A stretch of DNA of 64,000 nt from VGBO01 sp964453335 (GTDB lineage Bacteria > Actinomycetota > Acidimicrobiia > Acidimicrobiales > CAIXPF01), in NCBI GenBank assembly GCA_964453335.1, contig CAYVOK010000009.1, forward strand, positions 58,141 to 122,140. Reading direction: 5' to 3'. Position 1 is the stretch's first letter, and each line of letters opens with the position of its first letter. Shown here piece after piece: positions 17,152 through 26,073 of this stretch. The translations under genes were made by a program, and so were the position numbers. Below the pieces are notes generated by a model. It saw only the letters and a list, made by a program, of their open reading frames with translations, was not told the origin of the DNA and searched no databases.

Positions 17152-17943
17152 GTGTTCGTCGCCGCGGTGATCGCCGTCGAAGGGGTCGCCGTGCTGCAGT
17201 GGGTGGCGCTCGTGGCCGCCGGGGTCGGGGCCGGTCTCACCGGGAGCGTGGCGGGGCTCGCCTCGCTGGTGTCCTACCCGGCGCTCCTCGCGGTCGGGCT
17301 GCCTGCAGTCGAGGCGAACGTGACGAACACCGTCGCGCTCGTGGCGTCGACGGTCGGATCGGTCGGTGGGTCGCGGCGCGAGCTCGCCGGGCGGGTGCGA
17401 CCAGCGTTACGGCTCGCTGCGGCGGGGCTCGTCGGCGGGGCGGCAGGTTCGGCGCTGCTGCTCGTCACACCACCGGGGCTCTTCGAACGTCTCGTGCCGT
17501 TCCTCGTCGCCCTCGGTTCGGTCGGGATGCTCGTCCGAGGACGGCTCGTCGACCGGGGGGACCGCCACTCTGCGATTGCACCGGCAGGCTGGTCCGCCGT
17601 GGCGGTGGTCGGTTGTATCGGCGTCTACAGCGGGTATTTCGGTGCCGGCGCCGGGGTGATGCTGCTCGCGCTTCTCTTGCACGTGACCGGGGACCGGCTC
17701 CCGGTCGCGAACGCCATGAAGAACCTGCTGCTCGGTGTTGCGAACAGCACCGCAGCGTGCGCGTTCGCGTTCTTCGGTCCGGTGCGGTGGACGACGGCCC
17801 TGCCGCTGGCGCTCGGGCTCGTCGTCGGTGGTGCGACGGGCCCTGTGGTGGTGCGGCGCTTGCCTGCCGACCGGTTGCGGATCGCGATCGGGGCCGCCGG
17901 GCTCGGCCTCGCCGTCGTGCTCGCACGTGACGTCTACCGGTGA
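17152..17943 (+). CDS. TauE/SafE family sulfite or organic-anion exporter
   Basis: This 263-aa protein has about eight hydrophobic segments and the family pattern VGAGLTGSVAGLASLVSYPALLAVGLPAVEANVTNTVAL near the N-terminus, repeated in GVYSGYFGAGAGVMLLALLLHVTGDRLPVANAMKNLLLGVANSTAA. The family exports sulfite, sulfonates or related anions. The substrate is unknown and no sulfonate genes adjoin. GTG 17152 follows a CACTAT hexamer by six bases. Confidence 0.9.
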   Translation: MFVAAVIAVEGVAVLQWVALVAAGVGAGLTGSVAGLASLVSYPALLAVGLPAVEANVTNTVALVASTVGSVGGSRRELAGRVRPALRLAAAGLVGGAAGSALLLVTPPGLFERLVPFLVALGSVGMLVRGRLVDRGDRHSAIAPAGWSAVAVVGCIGVYSGYFGAGAGVMLLALLLHVTGDRLPVANAMKNLLLGVANSTAACAFAFFGPVRWTTALPLALGLVVGGATGPVVVRRLPADRLRIAIGAAGLGLAVVLARDVYR

Positions 17944-17973
17944 TCGGGGGGTCGTAGGCTCCCGCCGGTCACC

Positions 17974-19866
17974 ATGCAGCCCACCTATCGCCGAGACGTC
18001 GACGGCCTCCGCGCCCTTGCGGTCGTGCCGGTCGTGTTGTTCCACGCCTTCCCCGCGTTCCTGCCGGGCGGGTTCGTGGGCGTCGACGTCTTCTTCGTCA
18101 TCTCCGGCTTCCTGATCTCGTCGATCATCTTCGGTGCGGCCGATCGCGGTGCGTTCAGCTACGCAGACTTCTACCGCCGTCGTGTGCGACGCATCTTCCC
18201 TGCCCTCGGTCTGGTGCTCGCAGCGACCCTCGCCGTCGGTTGGCTCGTGCTCCTGCCCGACGACCTCGCGCACGTCGGCAAGCACGTCGCCGGCGCCGTT
18301 GCGTTCGTTGCGAATCTCGTCTCGTGGCGTGAGGCCGGCTATTTCGACGTGGCGTCGGAGTTGAAGCCGCTCCTCCACCTCTGGTCGCTCGGGATCGAAG
18401 AACAGTTCTACATCGTGTTCCCGCCGGTCGTGCTCCTCGCTCGCCGGCTGCGGATCCCGCGGATGGTGCTGCTCACCTCAGCCCTCACCCTGTCGTTCGC
18501 TGCGTGCGTCGTGGGTACCGGACTCCGTCCAGGGGCGGCGTTCTCACTCCCGGTCACCCGGGCCTGGGAGCTGCTCGCGGGTGCGGTTCTCGCCGACGTC
18601 GCGTTGCGCGGCGGGTTGGCGAAGATCACCGGGCGTCGTGTCCTTGCGGATTTCGTCTCGGTCCTGGGGGTCGGCGCGATCGTCGCGGCGGTCGTGACCT
18701 TCGACGGTTCTCAGGCGTTCCCTGGTTGGCGGGCCGCTGTACCGGTCCTCGGGTCGGCGGCGGTGATAGCGGCCGGGCCCGATGCGCTCGTCAACCGACG
18801 CGTGCTCGGTCGACGCTTCCTCGTCGGGATCGGCCTCATCTCGTATCCGTTGTACCTGTGGCACTGGCCGCTGCTGGTCCTGCCGCGCCTTGCCTCCGGG
18901 GCGCCGCTGTCGTCGGCGTCCAGCGCGGTGCTCGTCGGTGCTGCAGTTCTGGCAGCAGTCGTCACGTATCGGTTCGTCGAGCGCCCGCTGCGCTTCTCGA
19001 CCCGGTTCCCTCGGCCGACGCTCGTTCTTGCGTCGGTACTCGCTCTGATCGGCCTGCTCGGGGTCGCCGTCCGGATCGCGGACGGTGCTCCTGGTCGCTA
19101 CCCGCCTGCCCTCGAGGCTCTCGCACGGTATGAGGTGGACTACCTCACGGACGGTCTGTCCGGATCGTGCTGGTTGGCGAACGACGACCCGGTCCGTGGA
19201 TTCGCACCGTCGTGTCTCCCCGTCGGCGGTGATCCGCTCACGGTCGTCTGGGGTGACTCGCACGCAGCGCGACTCACCCCAGGCCTTCGGGCCGTGGCGT
19301 CGGGTATTCGTATCGGGCAGCTGACGAGGAACTCGTGCCCTCCCGTCCTCGACGTGGAGTACGAACGCTGCCGGGAGTCGAACGACGCGATTCTCGAGAC
19401 ACTCCGTTCGGTGCGCCCGGGTCGAGTGGTGTTGCACGCTGCGTGGAACGACTACCCCTACGTCGACCGGCGGGACCGGGTGATCGATCAACTCCTGGTG
19501 ACGGTCGACGCGCTCCGTTCGGCCGGCATCGCCGAGATCGTCGTCGTCGGCCCGTCGCCACGGTGGGCGGGTGCGCTACCGGACATCCTCCTGCGCTCCG
19601 CCCTCCGGGCCGATAGCGACGGGTTCACAGACCGGACCGCTGACGGCTGGCGACGCGACGCGGCGGCGCTCGACGACGAGCTCCGTGGCCGGCTCGCCGA
19701 TGTGCCCGGTGTCTTCTACACGTCGGCCGTGGAGCAGTTCTGTGATCCGAGCGGATGCGTGACGACGGTCGACGGCACCGCAGCCGGGCTCGTGACCTTC
19801 GACGACGGACACCTCACGACCCCGGGGGCGACCGTCGTGGCGCGAGGCATGGCGGCGCGCTGGTGA
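17974..19866 (+). CDS. Acyltransferase-3 (OafA-like) with SGNH domain
   Basis: This 630-aa protein has an N-terminal membrane acyltransferase (residues about 1-370) opening with YRRDVDGLRALAVVPVVLFHA and PGGFVGVDVFFVISGFLIS, followed by RRRVRRIFPAL; ten or eleven segments are predicted by eye. A C-terminal periplasmic-type SGNH hydrolase-like domain carries VVWGDSHAARLTPGL as block I and DDGHLTTPGA as the C-terminal Asp-His block. The family O-acylates exported polysaccharides, peptidoglycan or glycolipids. The substrate is unknown; the polysaccharide locus at 34.7-42.9 kb is a candidate by inference. Confidence 0.92.
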   Translation: MQPTYRRDVDGLRALAVVPVVLFHAFPAFLPGGFVGVDVFFVISGFLISSIIFGAADRGAFSYADFYRRRVRRIFPALGLVLAATLAVGWLVLLPDDLAHVGKHVAGAVAFVANLVSWREAGYFDVASELKPLLHLWSLGIEEQFYIVFPPVVLLARRLRIPRMVLLTSALTLSFAACVVGTGLRPGAAFSLPVTRAWELLAGAVLADVALRGGLAKITGRRVLADFVSVLGVGAIVAAVVTFDGSQAFPGWRAAVPVLGSAAVIAAGPDALVNRRVLGRRFLVGIGLISYPLYLWHWPLLVLPRLASGAPLSSASSAVLVGAAVLAAVVTYRFVERPLRFSTRFPRPTLVLASVLALIGLLGVAVRIADGAPGRYPPALEALARYEVDYLTDGLSGSCWLANDDPVRGFAPSCLPVGGDPLTVVWGDSHAARLTPGLRAVASGIRIGQLTRNSCPPVLDVEYERCRESNDAILETLRSVRPGRVVLHAAWNDYPYVDRRDRVIDQLLVTVDALRSAGIAEIVVVGPSPRWAGALPDILLRSALRADSDGFTDRTADGWRRDAAALDDELRGRLADVPGVFYTSAVEQFCDPSGCVTTVDGTAAGLVTFDDGHLTTPGATVVARGMAARW

Positions 19867-19888
19867 GCCGTCCGGACGGGGGGCATGG

Positions 19889-21154
19889 ATGAGCGGCGCA
19901 GCGGTCGGTTCGGTGATCCTCGGCCTGGCAGCAGTCGCGCTGTTCGCCACGGGCTGGAGACGATGGCGTCGTTCCGTCCGTCTGGCGGACACCCCGACCG
20001 TGCCTCCGTCGGCGGTGCCGTTCGGTCGGGTCGAGTGTTCCGGTCGCGCGGCGGTCCCGCAGGGTTGGTCGACGGTGGGCCGTCGACCCGCGGTCTGGTA
20101 CCGATTCCGGCTGCAGGAGTACCACAAGGACTCCGACGGTGACGGCGAGTGGCGAACGCGCGCCGAGGCCAGGAGCGCGCGTCAGTTCCTCCTCGTGGAC
20201 GATCACGGCACCGTGCTCGTCGACCCGGACGGTGCGATCGTGGACGCGATCACGAGCGAGGCGTCCGACCTCGGGACGTTGACGCTGCACGTACTCGCCA
20301 AGGCAACGGAGACCGTGGTCGCCGCAGCGGGCGTGGATCCCGATCGGCCGATCGCGAGTCTGCGTGGTCGGTGGAGGGTTCTCGAGGAGTACCTACCGGT
20401 CGGCACTGTCGTCACGGCTCTCGGTCCTGTGCTGCCTGCGTCGACCGACCCGTCGGTTCCCGTGTTCCGACGCGGGGAGTCGGGACCTGGTGGCTCGGGC
20501 GACCTCTACCTCGGTCATGGATCACCTGACGAGGTGGAGGCCCGGAATCGCCGGGGTGGGCTGCTCGTCGTCCTGACGCCGCTGCCAGCAGGTCTGGCCG
20601 TAGGTGGGCTCCTGTCGTCGCGTGGTGTTCCATTCGCCGTCGGACTCGCATTCGCTTCGCTCGGGTATGCAACGGCTGTGGTCCGTTGGGCGCTCGACCG
20701 GTACAACCGGATCGTCTTCGCTGCGAATCAGGTCGAGGCGTGCTGGTCGATGGTGGATGTCGCTCTCGCCCGCCGGGCGACGCTCGTGCCGCAACTCGTC
20801 GCTGTGGTCGAGGCGGCGTTTGCGAGCGAGGCGGCGGTGCAGGAATCCATGGCGATCTCCCGTTGGCAGCACCGGGAGCGGGTCGACCTCGTGGCTGCCG
20901 ATGCCTCGGGCGCTGTTGCGGCCACGGTGTTCCCTCGGATCGCAGCACTTGCCGAGCAGTACCCGTCGTTGACGACGAACTCGAACGCGCTCGAGCTCCA
21001 GCGGCAGCTGGCTGACGTCGAGCGTCGTATCGCCTCGGCGCGTACCGTCTACAACGATGCGGTCGCGCTCCTGCTCGACCGGATGCAACAGTTCCCGAGT
21101 TCGCTCTTCGCCGGTCGGTTCCGTGACCGCCGGTCCACCTACTGGAAGGTCTGA
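19889..21154 (+). CDS. GIDE-domain / LemA fusion membrane protein
   Basis: This 421-aa protein has an N-terminal helix at 5-22, then a GIDE-like domain (about 45-185; WYRFRLQEY, FLLVDDHGTVLVDPDGA and RVLEEYLPVGTVVTALGPV), the domain that sits beside the membrane in mitochondrial MUL1. A hydrophobic hairpin at 223-265 is followed by a LemA-like segment (270-421) with RYNRIVFAANQVEACWSMVDVALARRATLVPQLV and YNDAVALLLDRMQQFPSSLFAG. LemA proteins form helical bundles at the membrane, function poorly known. No RING finger is present. The canonical lemA follows 8 bp downstream. Confidence 0.8.
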   Translation: MSGAAVGSVILGLAAVALFATGWRRWRRSVRLADTPTVPPSAVPFGRVECSGRAAVPQGWSTVGRRPAVWYRFRLQEYHKDSDGDGEWRTRAEARSARQFLLVDDHGTVLVDPDGAIVDAITSEASDLGTLTLHVLAKATETVVAAAGVDPDRPIASLRGRWRVLEEYLPVGTVVTALGPVLPASTDPSVPVFRRGESGPGGSGDLYLGHGSPDEVEARNRRGGLLVVLTPLPAGLAVGGLLSSRGVPFAVGLAFASLGYATAVVRWALDRYNRIVFAANQVEACWSMVDVALARRATLVPQLVAVVEAAFASEAAVQESMAISRWQHRERVDLVAADASGAVAATVFPRIAALAEQYPSLTTNSNALELQRQLADVERRIASARTVYNDAVALLLDRMQQFPSSLFAGRFRDRRSTYWKV

Positions 21155-21162
21155 GGTCGCCG

Positions 21163-21723
21163 ATGCTGATCGTCCTCGTCGTGGTCGCCGTCGTCGTGGC
21201 GGTCGTCGTGGGTTGGGTCGTCTCGCAGTACAACCGACTCGTGTCGCTCGCGAACGCGGTCGACGCTGCGTGGGCGAACATCGACGCCCAGCTGAAGCGC
21301 CGCCACGACCTCGTCCCGAACCTCGTCGAGACGACGAAGGGGTACGCAGAGCACGAGCGGGCGACCCTCGACGCGGTCGTCGCCGCCCGCAACAGTGCGG
21401 TGACGGCTTCGGGTCCGCGCGCTGCCGCGGCGGCCGACGGCGTGCTCGAGGGGGCGTTACGGCAGTTGTTCGCCCTGTCCGAGGCATATCCCGACCTGAA
21501 GGCGAACCAGAACTTCCTCGAACTGCAGCGGGAACTCGCTGCGACCGAGAACGTGATCGCCGGAGTCCGCCAGCTCTACAACTCGGCGGTGCAGGACCTC
21601 AACACGAAGCGTGAGGTCTTCCCGACGAATCTCGTCGCCGGTTCGAAGCCCCGTTTCGCCGCCCGTGAGTACTTCGAGGTCGCCGACGGCACCCAGCGCG
21701 AAGCGCCCCGGGTGCAGTTCTGA
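21163..21723 (+). CDS. lemA: LemA family protein
   Basis: This 186-aa protein has one N-terminal membrane helix (2-21) and the full LemA pattern: QYNRLVSLANAVDAAWANIDAQLKRRHDLVPNLVETTKGY, AYPDLKANQNFLELQREL and TENVIAGVRQLYNSAVQDLNTKREVFPTNLVA. Length matches the family. It shares the same fold with the C-terminal half of the preceding fusion protein, suggesting that the two proteins co-assemble. The common neighbours TPM/YgcG and HtpX are absent here. Confidence 0.95.
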   Translation: MLIVLVVVAVVVAVVVGWVVSQYNRLVSLANAVDAAWANIDAQLKRRHDLVPNLVETTKGYAEHERATLDAVVAARNSAVTASGPRAAAAADGVLEGALRQLFALSEAYPDLKANQNFLELQRELAATENVIAGVRQLYNSAVQDLNTKREVFPTNLVAGSKPRFAAREYFEVADGTQREAPRVQF

Positions 21724-21744
21724 GGTCGCAGGCGTCGCCCCCGC

Positions 21745-23175
21745 TCAGCGGCGAGTGACGCAGTCCTCGGCGATCGTGCTCGCGCCGCCCTCGGCCCAGA
21801 TGGTGGTGCTCGTCGACGAGAGCGGCGTCGACGTCGACGCAGGCGCCGCGACGTTCGGGAGGTCTACCGCCGGCGGGTCGATCACCTCACGGGTGAGGCG
21901 GCGGATCTCTGCAGGGTCCCAGTCGTTCCCCTCGACGATCGGTGGGATGAGGGCGAGCGTGCGGCCGGCGGAGATGTCCGTGCCGGCGAGGCGGAGCAGG
22001 CTCCGGATCGTCTCGGGGCGCAGGTTGGTACGCACCCGTTCGGCGATGACCTCGCTGACGGCCGGCCAGCGGGTGGCGACCGTCCGGCTGTCGGTCTGTG
22101 CGGCGAGACTCGCGAGCACGCACCGCTGACGTCCCATCCGTTCGAAGTCGGAGTCGGCGCTGCGGGTGCGGGCGTACGCGAGGGCGTCGGTGCCGTCCAT
22201 CTCGTGCCACCCCTCCTCGAACCAGGTCGGGACCGGGTGCTTCTCGTTCGCGATGGTGTCACCACCGGGGACGCCGATCGGCACGTAGATGTCGACACCG
22301 CCCATGGCGTCGATCACGTCGACGAAACCGGCGAGATCGATCACGATCCATGCGTGGATCGGCTGTCCGAGCAGTTCCGCCATCGAGGCGGCGAGCAGCG
22401 ACGCACCGGGCACCTCGGTCGGCCCGAGCGCCTTGCGCACCGTCGCAGCGTTCTCGTCCCCCCACTGGTAGAGGTCGCTCAGGAACGGTTCGTACCCGTC
22501 GGGGAATTCCTCGCGCAGGATGCCCGGCGGCACGGGTGCGCCTTCGAGATTGCGGGGCACGCCGATGATGGCGACGTCGCCCGTGCCCGGGTCGAGCGAG
22601 ATGATGTTCATCGAGTCGGTGCGGATGCCGAATCGGTCGGGCCCGGCGTCGGCGCCGACGAGCAGGATGTTCATGCGTGGCAGCGACCCGGGTGCCAGCG
22701 GGATCGTCGTCGTCGCCGACTCGGTTGCGAGGGGGCTCGGCAGGGCGATCGGTGCCTCGACGAAGGTCTGTTCCGCGATGTTCACCTGCGGGACGAGCAC
22801 CCACAGCGAACCGGCGACCGGCCCGCCGACACCGAGGGCTGTGGCGAGCACTGCACCGACGGCGGCGCGCGCCGACGGCCGGGGTCGGCGGGGCAGGTCC
22901 CGCCACTGGGTGTATGCGCCGGCGAACGCCGCGAGCGCGGCGACGACGATGAGTACAACGGTGCCGAGGAGTCGACGTGGTGAGATCAGCAGATCCGCCC
23001 ATCCGCCCTGCCCGCCGAGCTGGGCGGCCTCGACAGCGAGGGCGGCGAGGGTGACGAACTGGGCTGCGGCCACGTACCAGTGGCGACGGAGGAACGCGAA
23101 CGCGCCGCCCGAGATGGCAGCGACGAGGGGGGAGAGCACCCGCCAGGTGGGGGAGACCGTCGGCGTGTCCGTCAC
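21745..23175 (-). CDS. LytR-CpsA-Psr (LCP) family protein
   Basis: GTG 23175 is used because a GGAGG ribosome site lies four bases upstream. The product has 476 aa. Residues 1-150 contain three or four membrane segments, more than the single anchor usual in the family. The LCP domain begins at PRMNILLVGADAGPDRFGIRTDSMNIISL and includes VAIIGVPRN, GVDIYVP and DALAYARTRSADSDFERMGRQR with the expected Arg and Asp residues. LCP enzymes attach polyprenyl-linked glycopolymers to peptidoglycan. It may serve the exported polysaccharide of the 35-kb locus (inference). Confidence 0.9.
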   Translation of the reverse strand: MTDTPTVSPTWRVLSPLVAAISGGAFAFLRRHWYVAAAQFVTLAALAVEAAQLGGQGGWADLLISPRRLLGTVVLIVVAALAAFAGAYTQWRDLPRRPRPSARAAVGAVLATALGVGGPVAGSLWVLVPQVNIAEQTFVEAPIALPSPLATESATTTIPLAPGSLPRMNILLVGADAGPDRFGIRTDSMNIISLDPGTGDVAIIGVPRNLEGAPVPPGILREEFPDGYEPFLSDLYQWGDENAATVRKALGPTEVPGASLLAASMAELLGQPIHAWIVIDLAGFVDVIDAMGGVDIYVPIGVPGGDTIANEKHPVPTWFEEGWHEMDGTDALAYARTRSADSDFERMGRQRCVLASLAAQTDSRTVATRWPAVSEVIAERVRTNLRPETIRSLLRLAGTDISAGRTLALIPPIVEGNDWDPAEIRRLTREVIDPPAVDLPNVAAPASTSTPLSSTSTTIWAEGGASTIAEDCVTRR

Positions 23176-23246
23176 AGGGCCTCCATGGTCGCACCGTGGT
23201 GGTTCCGGACGCCATCTGCGCCCCGGCGGCATGGCACGATGCCCCG

Positions 23247-23993
23247 ATGGCTCCTCCGCGTGATCATGTCGTGCCGGCGTCGCGTCGGGAACAGGTCTTC
23301 CTCGCCGGTCCCCGGTTGCGGCGCCGTGAGCTGCGCACGCTCGCCCGCGTGTTCGCCGAGCTGCTGCGCGGCTTCCGGGCCCTGCACTTCGTCGGCCCGT
23401 GCGTGACCGTGTTCGGGTCGGCCCGCATCACGCAGGGGGAGCCGGCCTACGAACTCGCGCGTGCGACGGCAGCGGCGCTCGCCCGTGAGGGATTCGGCGT
23501 GATGACGGGTGGCGGCCCGGGGCTCATGGAGGCAGCGAACCGTGGCGCCCGTGAGGCGGGCGGGGTCAGCATCGGCTGCAACATCGAGCTCGAGCACGAG
23601 CAGCAGCCGAACCCGTACCTCGACGTCAGTGTCGATTTCGACTACTTCTTCGTCCGCAAGGTCATGCTCGTCAAGTACTCCTACGCCTTCGTGGTCATGC
23701 CTGGCGGCTTCGGCACGGCGGACGAGCTCTTCGAGGCGTTGACGCTCATCCAGACCGGCAAGATCCACGACTTCCCGGTGGTGCTCGTCGGTACGGAGTT
23801 CTGGGAGCCGATGCTCGGTCAGTTGCGGCGCATGCTCGCGGACGGCCTCATCGCCGAGGAGGATCTCACCCAGCTCCTCGTCACCGACGACGTCGATGCG
23901 ATCGTCGCCCATGTGCGGGCGCACGCGGTCGACCGTTTCCGCATCGGGGAACGGTTGCGCCCGATCCGGGCGATCGGCGAGCGGGCTGCCTGA
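23247..23993 (+). CDS. LOG family (TIGR00730-like) Rossmann protein
   Basis: This 248-aa protein has VTVFGSARI at the start of the Rossmann fold, MTGGGPGLMEAANRGA and MPGGFGTADELFEALTLIQTGK, the PGG-x-GT-x-x-E nucleotide-binding signature of cytokinin-riboside 5'-monophosphate phosphoribohydrolases. It is likely to hydrolyse nucleoside monophosphates. ATG 23247 is chosen because CACGAT lies six bases upstream and the family's N-terminus fits; the longer frame from 23196 is not needed. Confidence 0.9.
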   Translation: MAPPRDHVVPASRREQVFLAGPRLRRRELRTLARVFAELLRGFRALHFVGPCVTVFGSARITQGEPAYELARATAAALAREGFGVMTGGGPGLMEAANRGAREAGGVSIGCNIELEHEQQPNPYLDVSVDFDYFFVRKVMLVKYSYAFVVMPGGFGTADELFEALTLIQTGKIHDFPVVLVGTEFWEPMLGQLRRMLADGLIAEEDLTQLLVTDDVDAIVAHVRAHAVDRFRIGERLRPIRAIGERAA

Positions 23994-24013
23994 CGGCGTC
24001 CCGACGGTCCCGC

Positions 24014-24688
24014 TCAGTCGTCGAACCCCACGAACTGGGCGATCGACGCCGCGGGCACCCTGGGTGCGCGGACGTCGTTCGCAGCGAAGTCACGGGCGGG
24101 CCAGCCCATGGCGACGCAGGTCATGATCACCTGGTCCTCGGGGATGTTGCCGAATTCGCGCACAACCGGGGACTGCATGATCCCCTGCCCGTTGATGACG
24201 GTGCCGAGCCCCCGGTCCCATGCGGCGAGGCAGAGCCCGTAGGTGACCGCACCGAGGTCGAAGTGCCCGATCGTCTCGAGACCCATGTCCCGGTCGTAGG
24301 TGACGACGATGGAGACGGGTGCGTCGAACTGGCGGAACCCGCGCAGCATCCAGTCGGTGCGCCCCGCCTTGTCCTCGCGGATCCCCATCGCGTCGAAGAG
24401 CTGGTAGGCGATCTCGACCTGGCGTTCCCGGTGCACGCCCTCGTAGGAGCCCTCCACCGGGATCTCCCGGCTGGGCTTCACGCCGGCGAGCGTGCGCTCG
24501 GTGTTCCCCTGGCGGATGCGGTCGAGCGCGTCGCCGGTGACCACGTTGAAGTGCCAGGGCTGGGTGTTCATCGACGACGGGGCATACGTGGCGAGCTCGA
24601 TGATCTCGAGGATGAGCTCCTTCGGCACGGGGTCGGGCCGGAAGCCACGAATGCTGCGTCGGTCCCGGACGAGGTCCTCGAACTCCAT
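24014..24688 (-). CDS. Nitroreductase family protein
   Basis: This 224-aa protein starts at ATG 24688 because MEFEDLVRDRRSIRGF is the family N-terminus with its FMN-binding RRS. Further blocks are YAPSSMNTQPWHFNVVTGDAL and GLCLAAWDRGLGTVINGQG followed by PEDQVIMTCVAMGWP. It should be an FMN-dependent NAD(P)H reductase of nitro or quinone compounds. It stands alone between the convergent LOG gene and a small hypothetical gene. Confidence 0.9.
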   Translation of the reverse strand: MEFEDLVRDRRSIRGFRPDPVPKELILEIIELATYAPSSMNTQPWHFNVVTGDALDRIRQGNTERTLAGVKPSREIPVEGSYEGVHRERQVEIAYQLFDAMGIREDKAGRTDWMLRGFRQFDAPVSIVVTYDRDMGLETIGHFDLGAVTYGLCLAAWDRGLGTVINGQGIMQSPVVREFGNIPEDQVIMTCVAMGWPARDFAANDVRAPRVPAASIAQFVGFDD

Positions 24689-24804
24689 GTGACGGTCCCC
24701 CTCGTGACGTCGGGCGGCGTGCCCATCGGCGGACATCGATCCTATGTCCGTGCCCGCTGGGGTGGGATCGATGCCCGCCGCACCGGCCCGCACGGGCCGA
24801 TGGC

Positions 24805-25116
24805 TCAGGGCTGTACGACGACCCAGCCGCGGCGTTGGAGTTCGGCGGCGAGCGCTTCGTCGGGGATCGACCGCAGCCGTGGGTCGGGCTGGGTCGCGAC
24901 CGGTACCGGTGGTGCGCCCTCGAGCTCGGTCTCGAGCTGGGCGATGAACGCGTCCGCCTCGTCGCGGTTGAACTTCCCCCCGGCCTGACGCTGTGTCAGC
25001 CCGAGCGGACCCCGGGCGTCACGGAAACCCTCGTGCCCGGCTGCGCTGAGCAGCTCGAGCAGCCGGGCGACCTGTCGTGCGGTTGCGGGTGGTCCGGCGG
25101 GTCCGTTGAAGGCCAT
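24805..25116 (-). CDS. Small hypothetical protein with duplicated helical motif
   Basis: This 103-aa protein was not recognised with certainty. The first half, TARQVARLLELLSAAGHEGFRDARGPLGLTQRQAGGKFNRDEADAFIAQLE, is a helical module with a conserved-looking LGLTQRQAGGKF block; the C-terminal PDEALAAELQRRGWVV resembles a short helix-hairpin. Amino-acid composition and codon bias match neighbouring genes. A CAGACT hexamer six bases before ATG 25116 suggests a leaderless transcript. It is divergent from the ZIP gene. Confidence 0.7.
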   Translation of the reverse strand: MAFNGPAGPPATARQVARLLELLSAAGHEGFRDARGPLGLTQRQAGGKFNRDEADAFIAQLETELEGAPPVPVATQPDPRLRSIPDEALAAELQRRGWVVVQP

Positions 25117-25158
25117 GGCGGCAGTCTGCCCGGTCCCGGTGACATTCCGGGCCACGGG

Positions 25159-25164
25159 TACGCT
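25159..25164 (+). promoter_or_regulatory. Putative -10 element of the ZIP gene
   Basis: TACGCT, six bases, then ATG 25171. It supports this start over the longer frame from 24835. Confidence 0.55.
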
Positions 25165-25170
25165 CGTCCG

Positions 25171-25929
25171 ATGCCGGGCACATGGCCGCCGATCGTGCTG
25201 GTGTCCGTCGTGGAGGCGGCGACGGTGCTCGGCGCGCTGTTCCTCTACCTGGCGCCACGTCCGAGCCGGCGACTGCTCGATCTCCTGTTGGGCGCGGCCG
25301 CCGGGCTGATGCTGTCGGCGACCGTGGTGTCTCTCCTCGTCCCGGCGATGAAGGACCCGGGGCGGCTCGGTCCGTTCGGCCTCGGTGGGGCGGTTCTGGT
25401 CGGTGCGCTCGCCGTCCGTTTCGTCGACCGGGTCGTTCCCCACGACCTGATCGCCCGCGGACCGTCGATGGCCGACGTCGACGCTGATGCCGTGCGGCGG
25501 TCGACGTTGCTGGTCAGCGCCATGGCGATCCACAACGTGCCCGAAGGGGTCGCCCTCGGCATCGGGGTCGGCGCCGACGCCGCTGGCAGCGGGCTCGCGC
25601 TCGCGATCGGGCTCGCCGCGCAGAACCTCCCCGAGGGCTTCGCCGTTGCGGTGGCCCTGTTCGCGCTCGGTTGCCGGCGTCGCACCGCCGTGGCGCTCAG
25701 CACGCTCACCGCCGTCATCGAGTTCGCCGGGGGGGCCGCGGGCCTCGGCCTCGCCGAGATCGGGTCGGTTCTGCCCGGGCTTCTCGCGGTCGCCGCCGGA
25801 GCGATGCTCTACGTGGTGATCCACGAGATCGTCCCGCAGGCACATCGCAACGGCAACGAGTCACTGGCCACCACCGGTCTCCTCGCCGGCTTCGCCGTGA
25901 TGTTCGCCGTCGGCGTGGCGCTCGGCTGA
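25171..25929 (+). CDS. ZIP family metal transporter
   Basis: This 252-aa protein has about eight membrane segments. AIHNVPEGVALG and AAQNLPEGFAVA are the paired metal-binding helices IV and V of ZIP transporters, and VIHEIVPQAHRNGNE follows in a later helix. It probably imports Zn or another divalent cation. A short His-poor loop separates the third and fourth helices, unlike His-rich family members. Confidence 0.92.
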   Translation: MPGTWPPIVLVSVVEAATVLGALFLYLAPRPSRRLLDLLLGAAAGLMLSATVVSLLVPAMKDPGRLGPFGLGGAVLVGALAVRFVDRVVPHDLIARGPSMADVDADAVRRSTLLVSAMAIHNVPEGVALGIGVGADAAGSGLALAIGLAAQNLPEGFAVAVALFALGCRRRTAVALSTLTAVIEFAGGAAGLGLAEIGSVLPGLLAVAAGAMLYVVIHEIVPQAHRNGNESLATTGLLAGFAVMFAVGVALG

Positions 25930-26073
25930 CGGCGGGGCACATCAGCACGGCTGCCCGGCGGAATCAGGTCATCGGGCTGCCCGTCCTGCCGGATCGGTCG
26001 GTGCCCGTCGGGCCGTACGCGAACAGGTCGCACACGGAACACGGATCCTGCACGGTCGCCCCAGGGCGAGATC

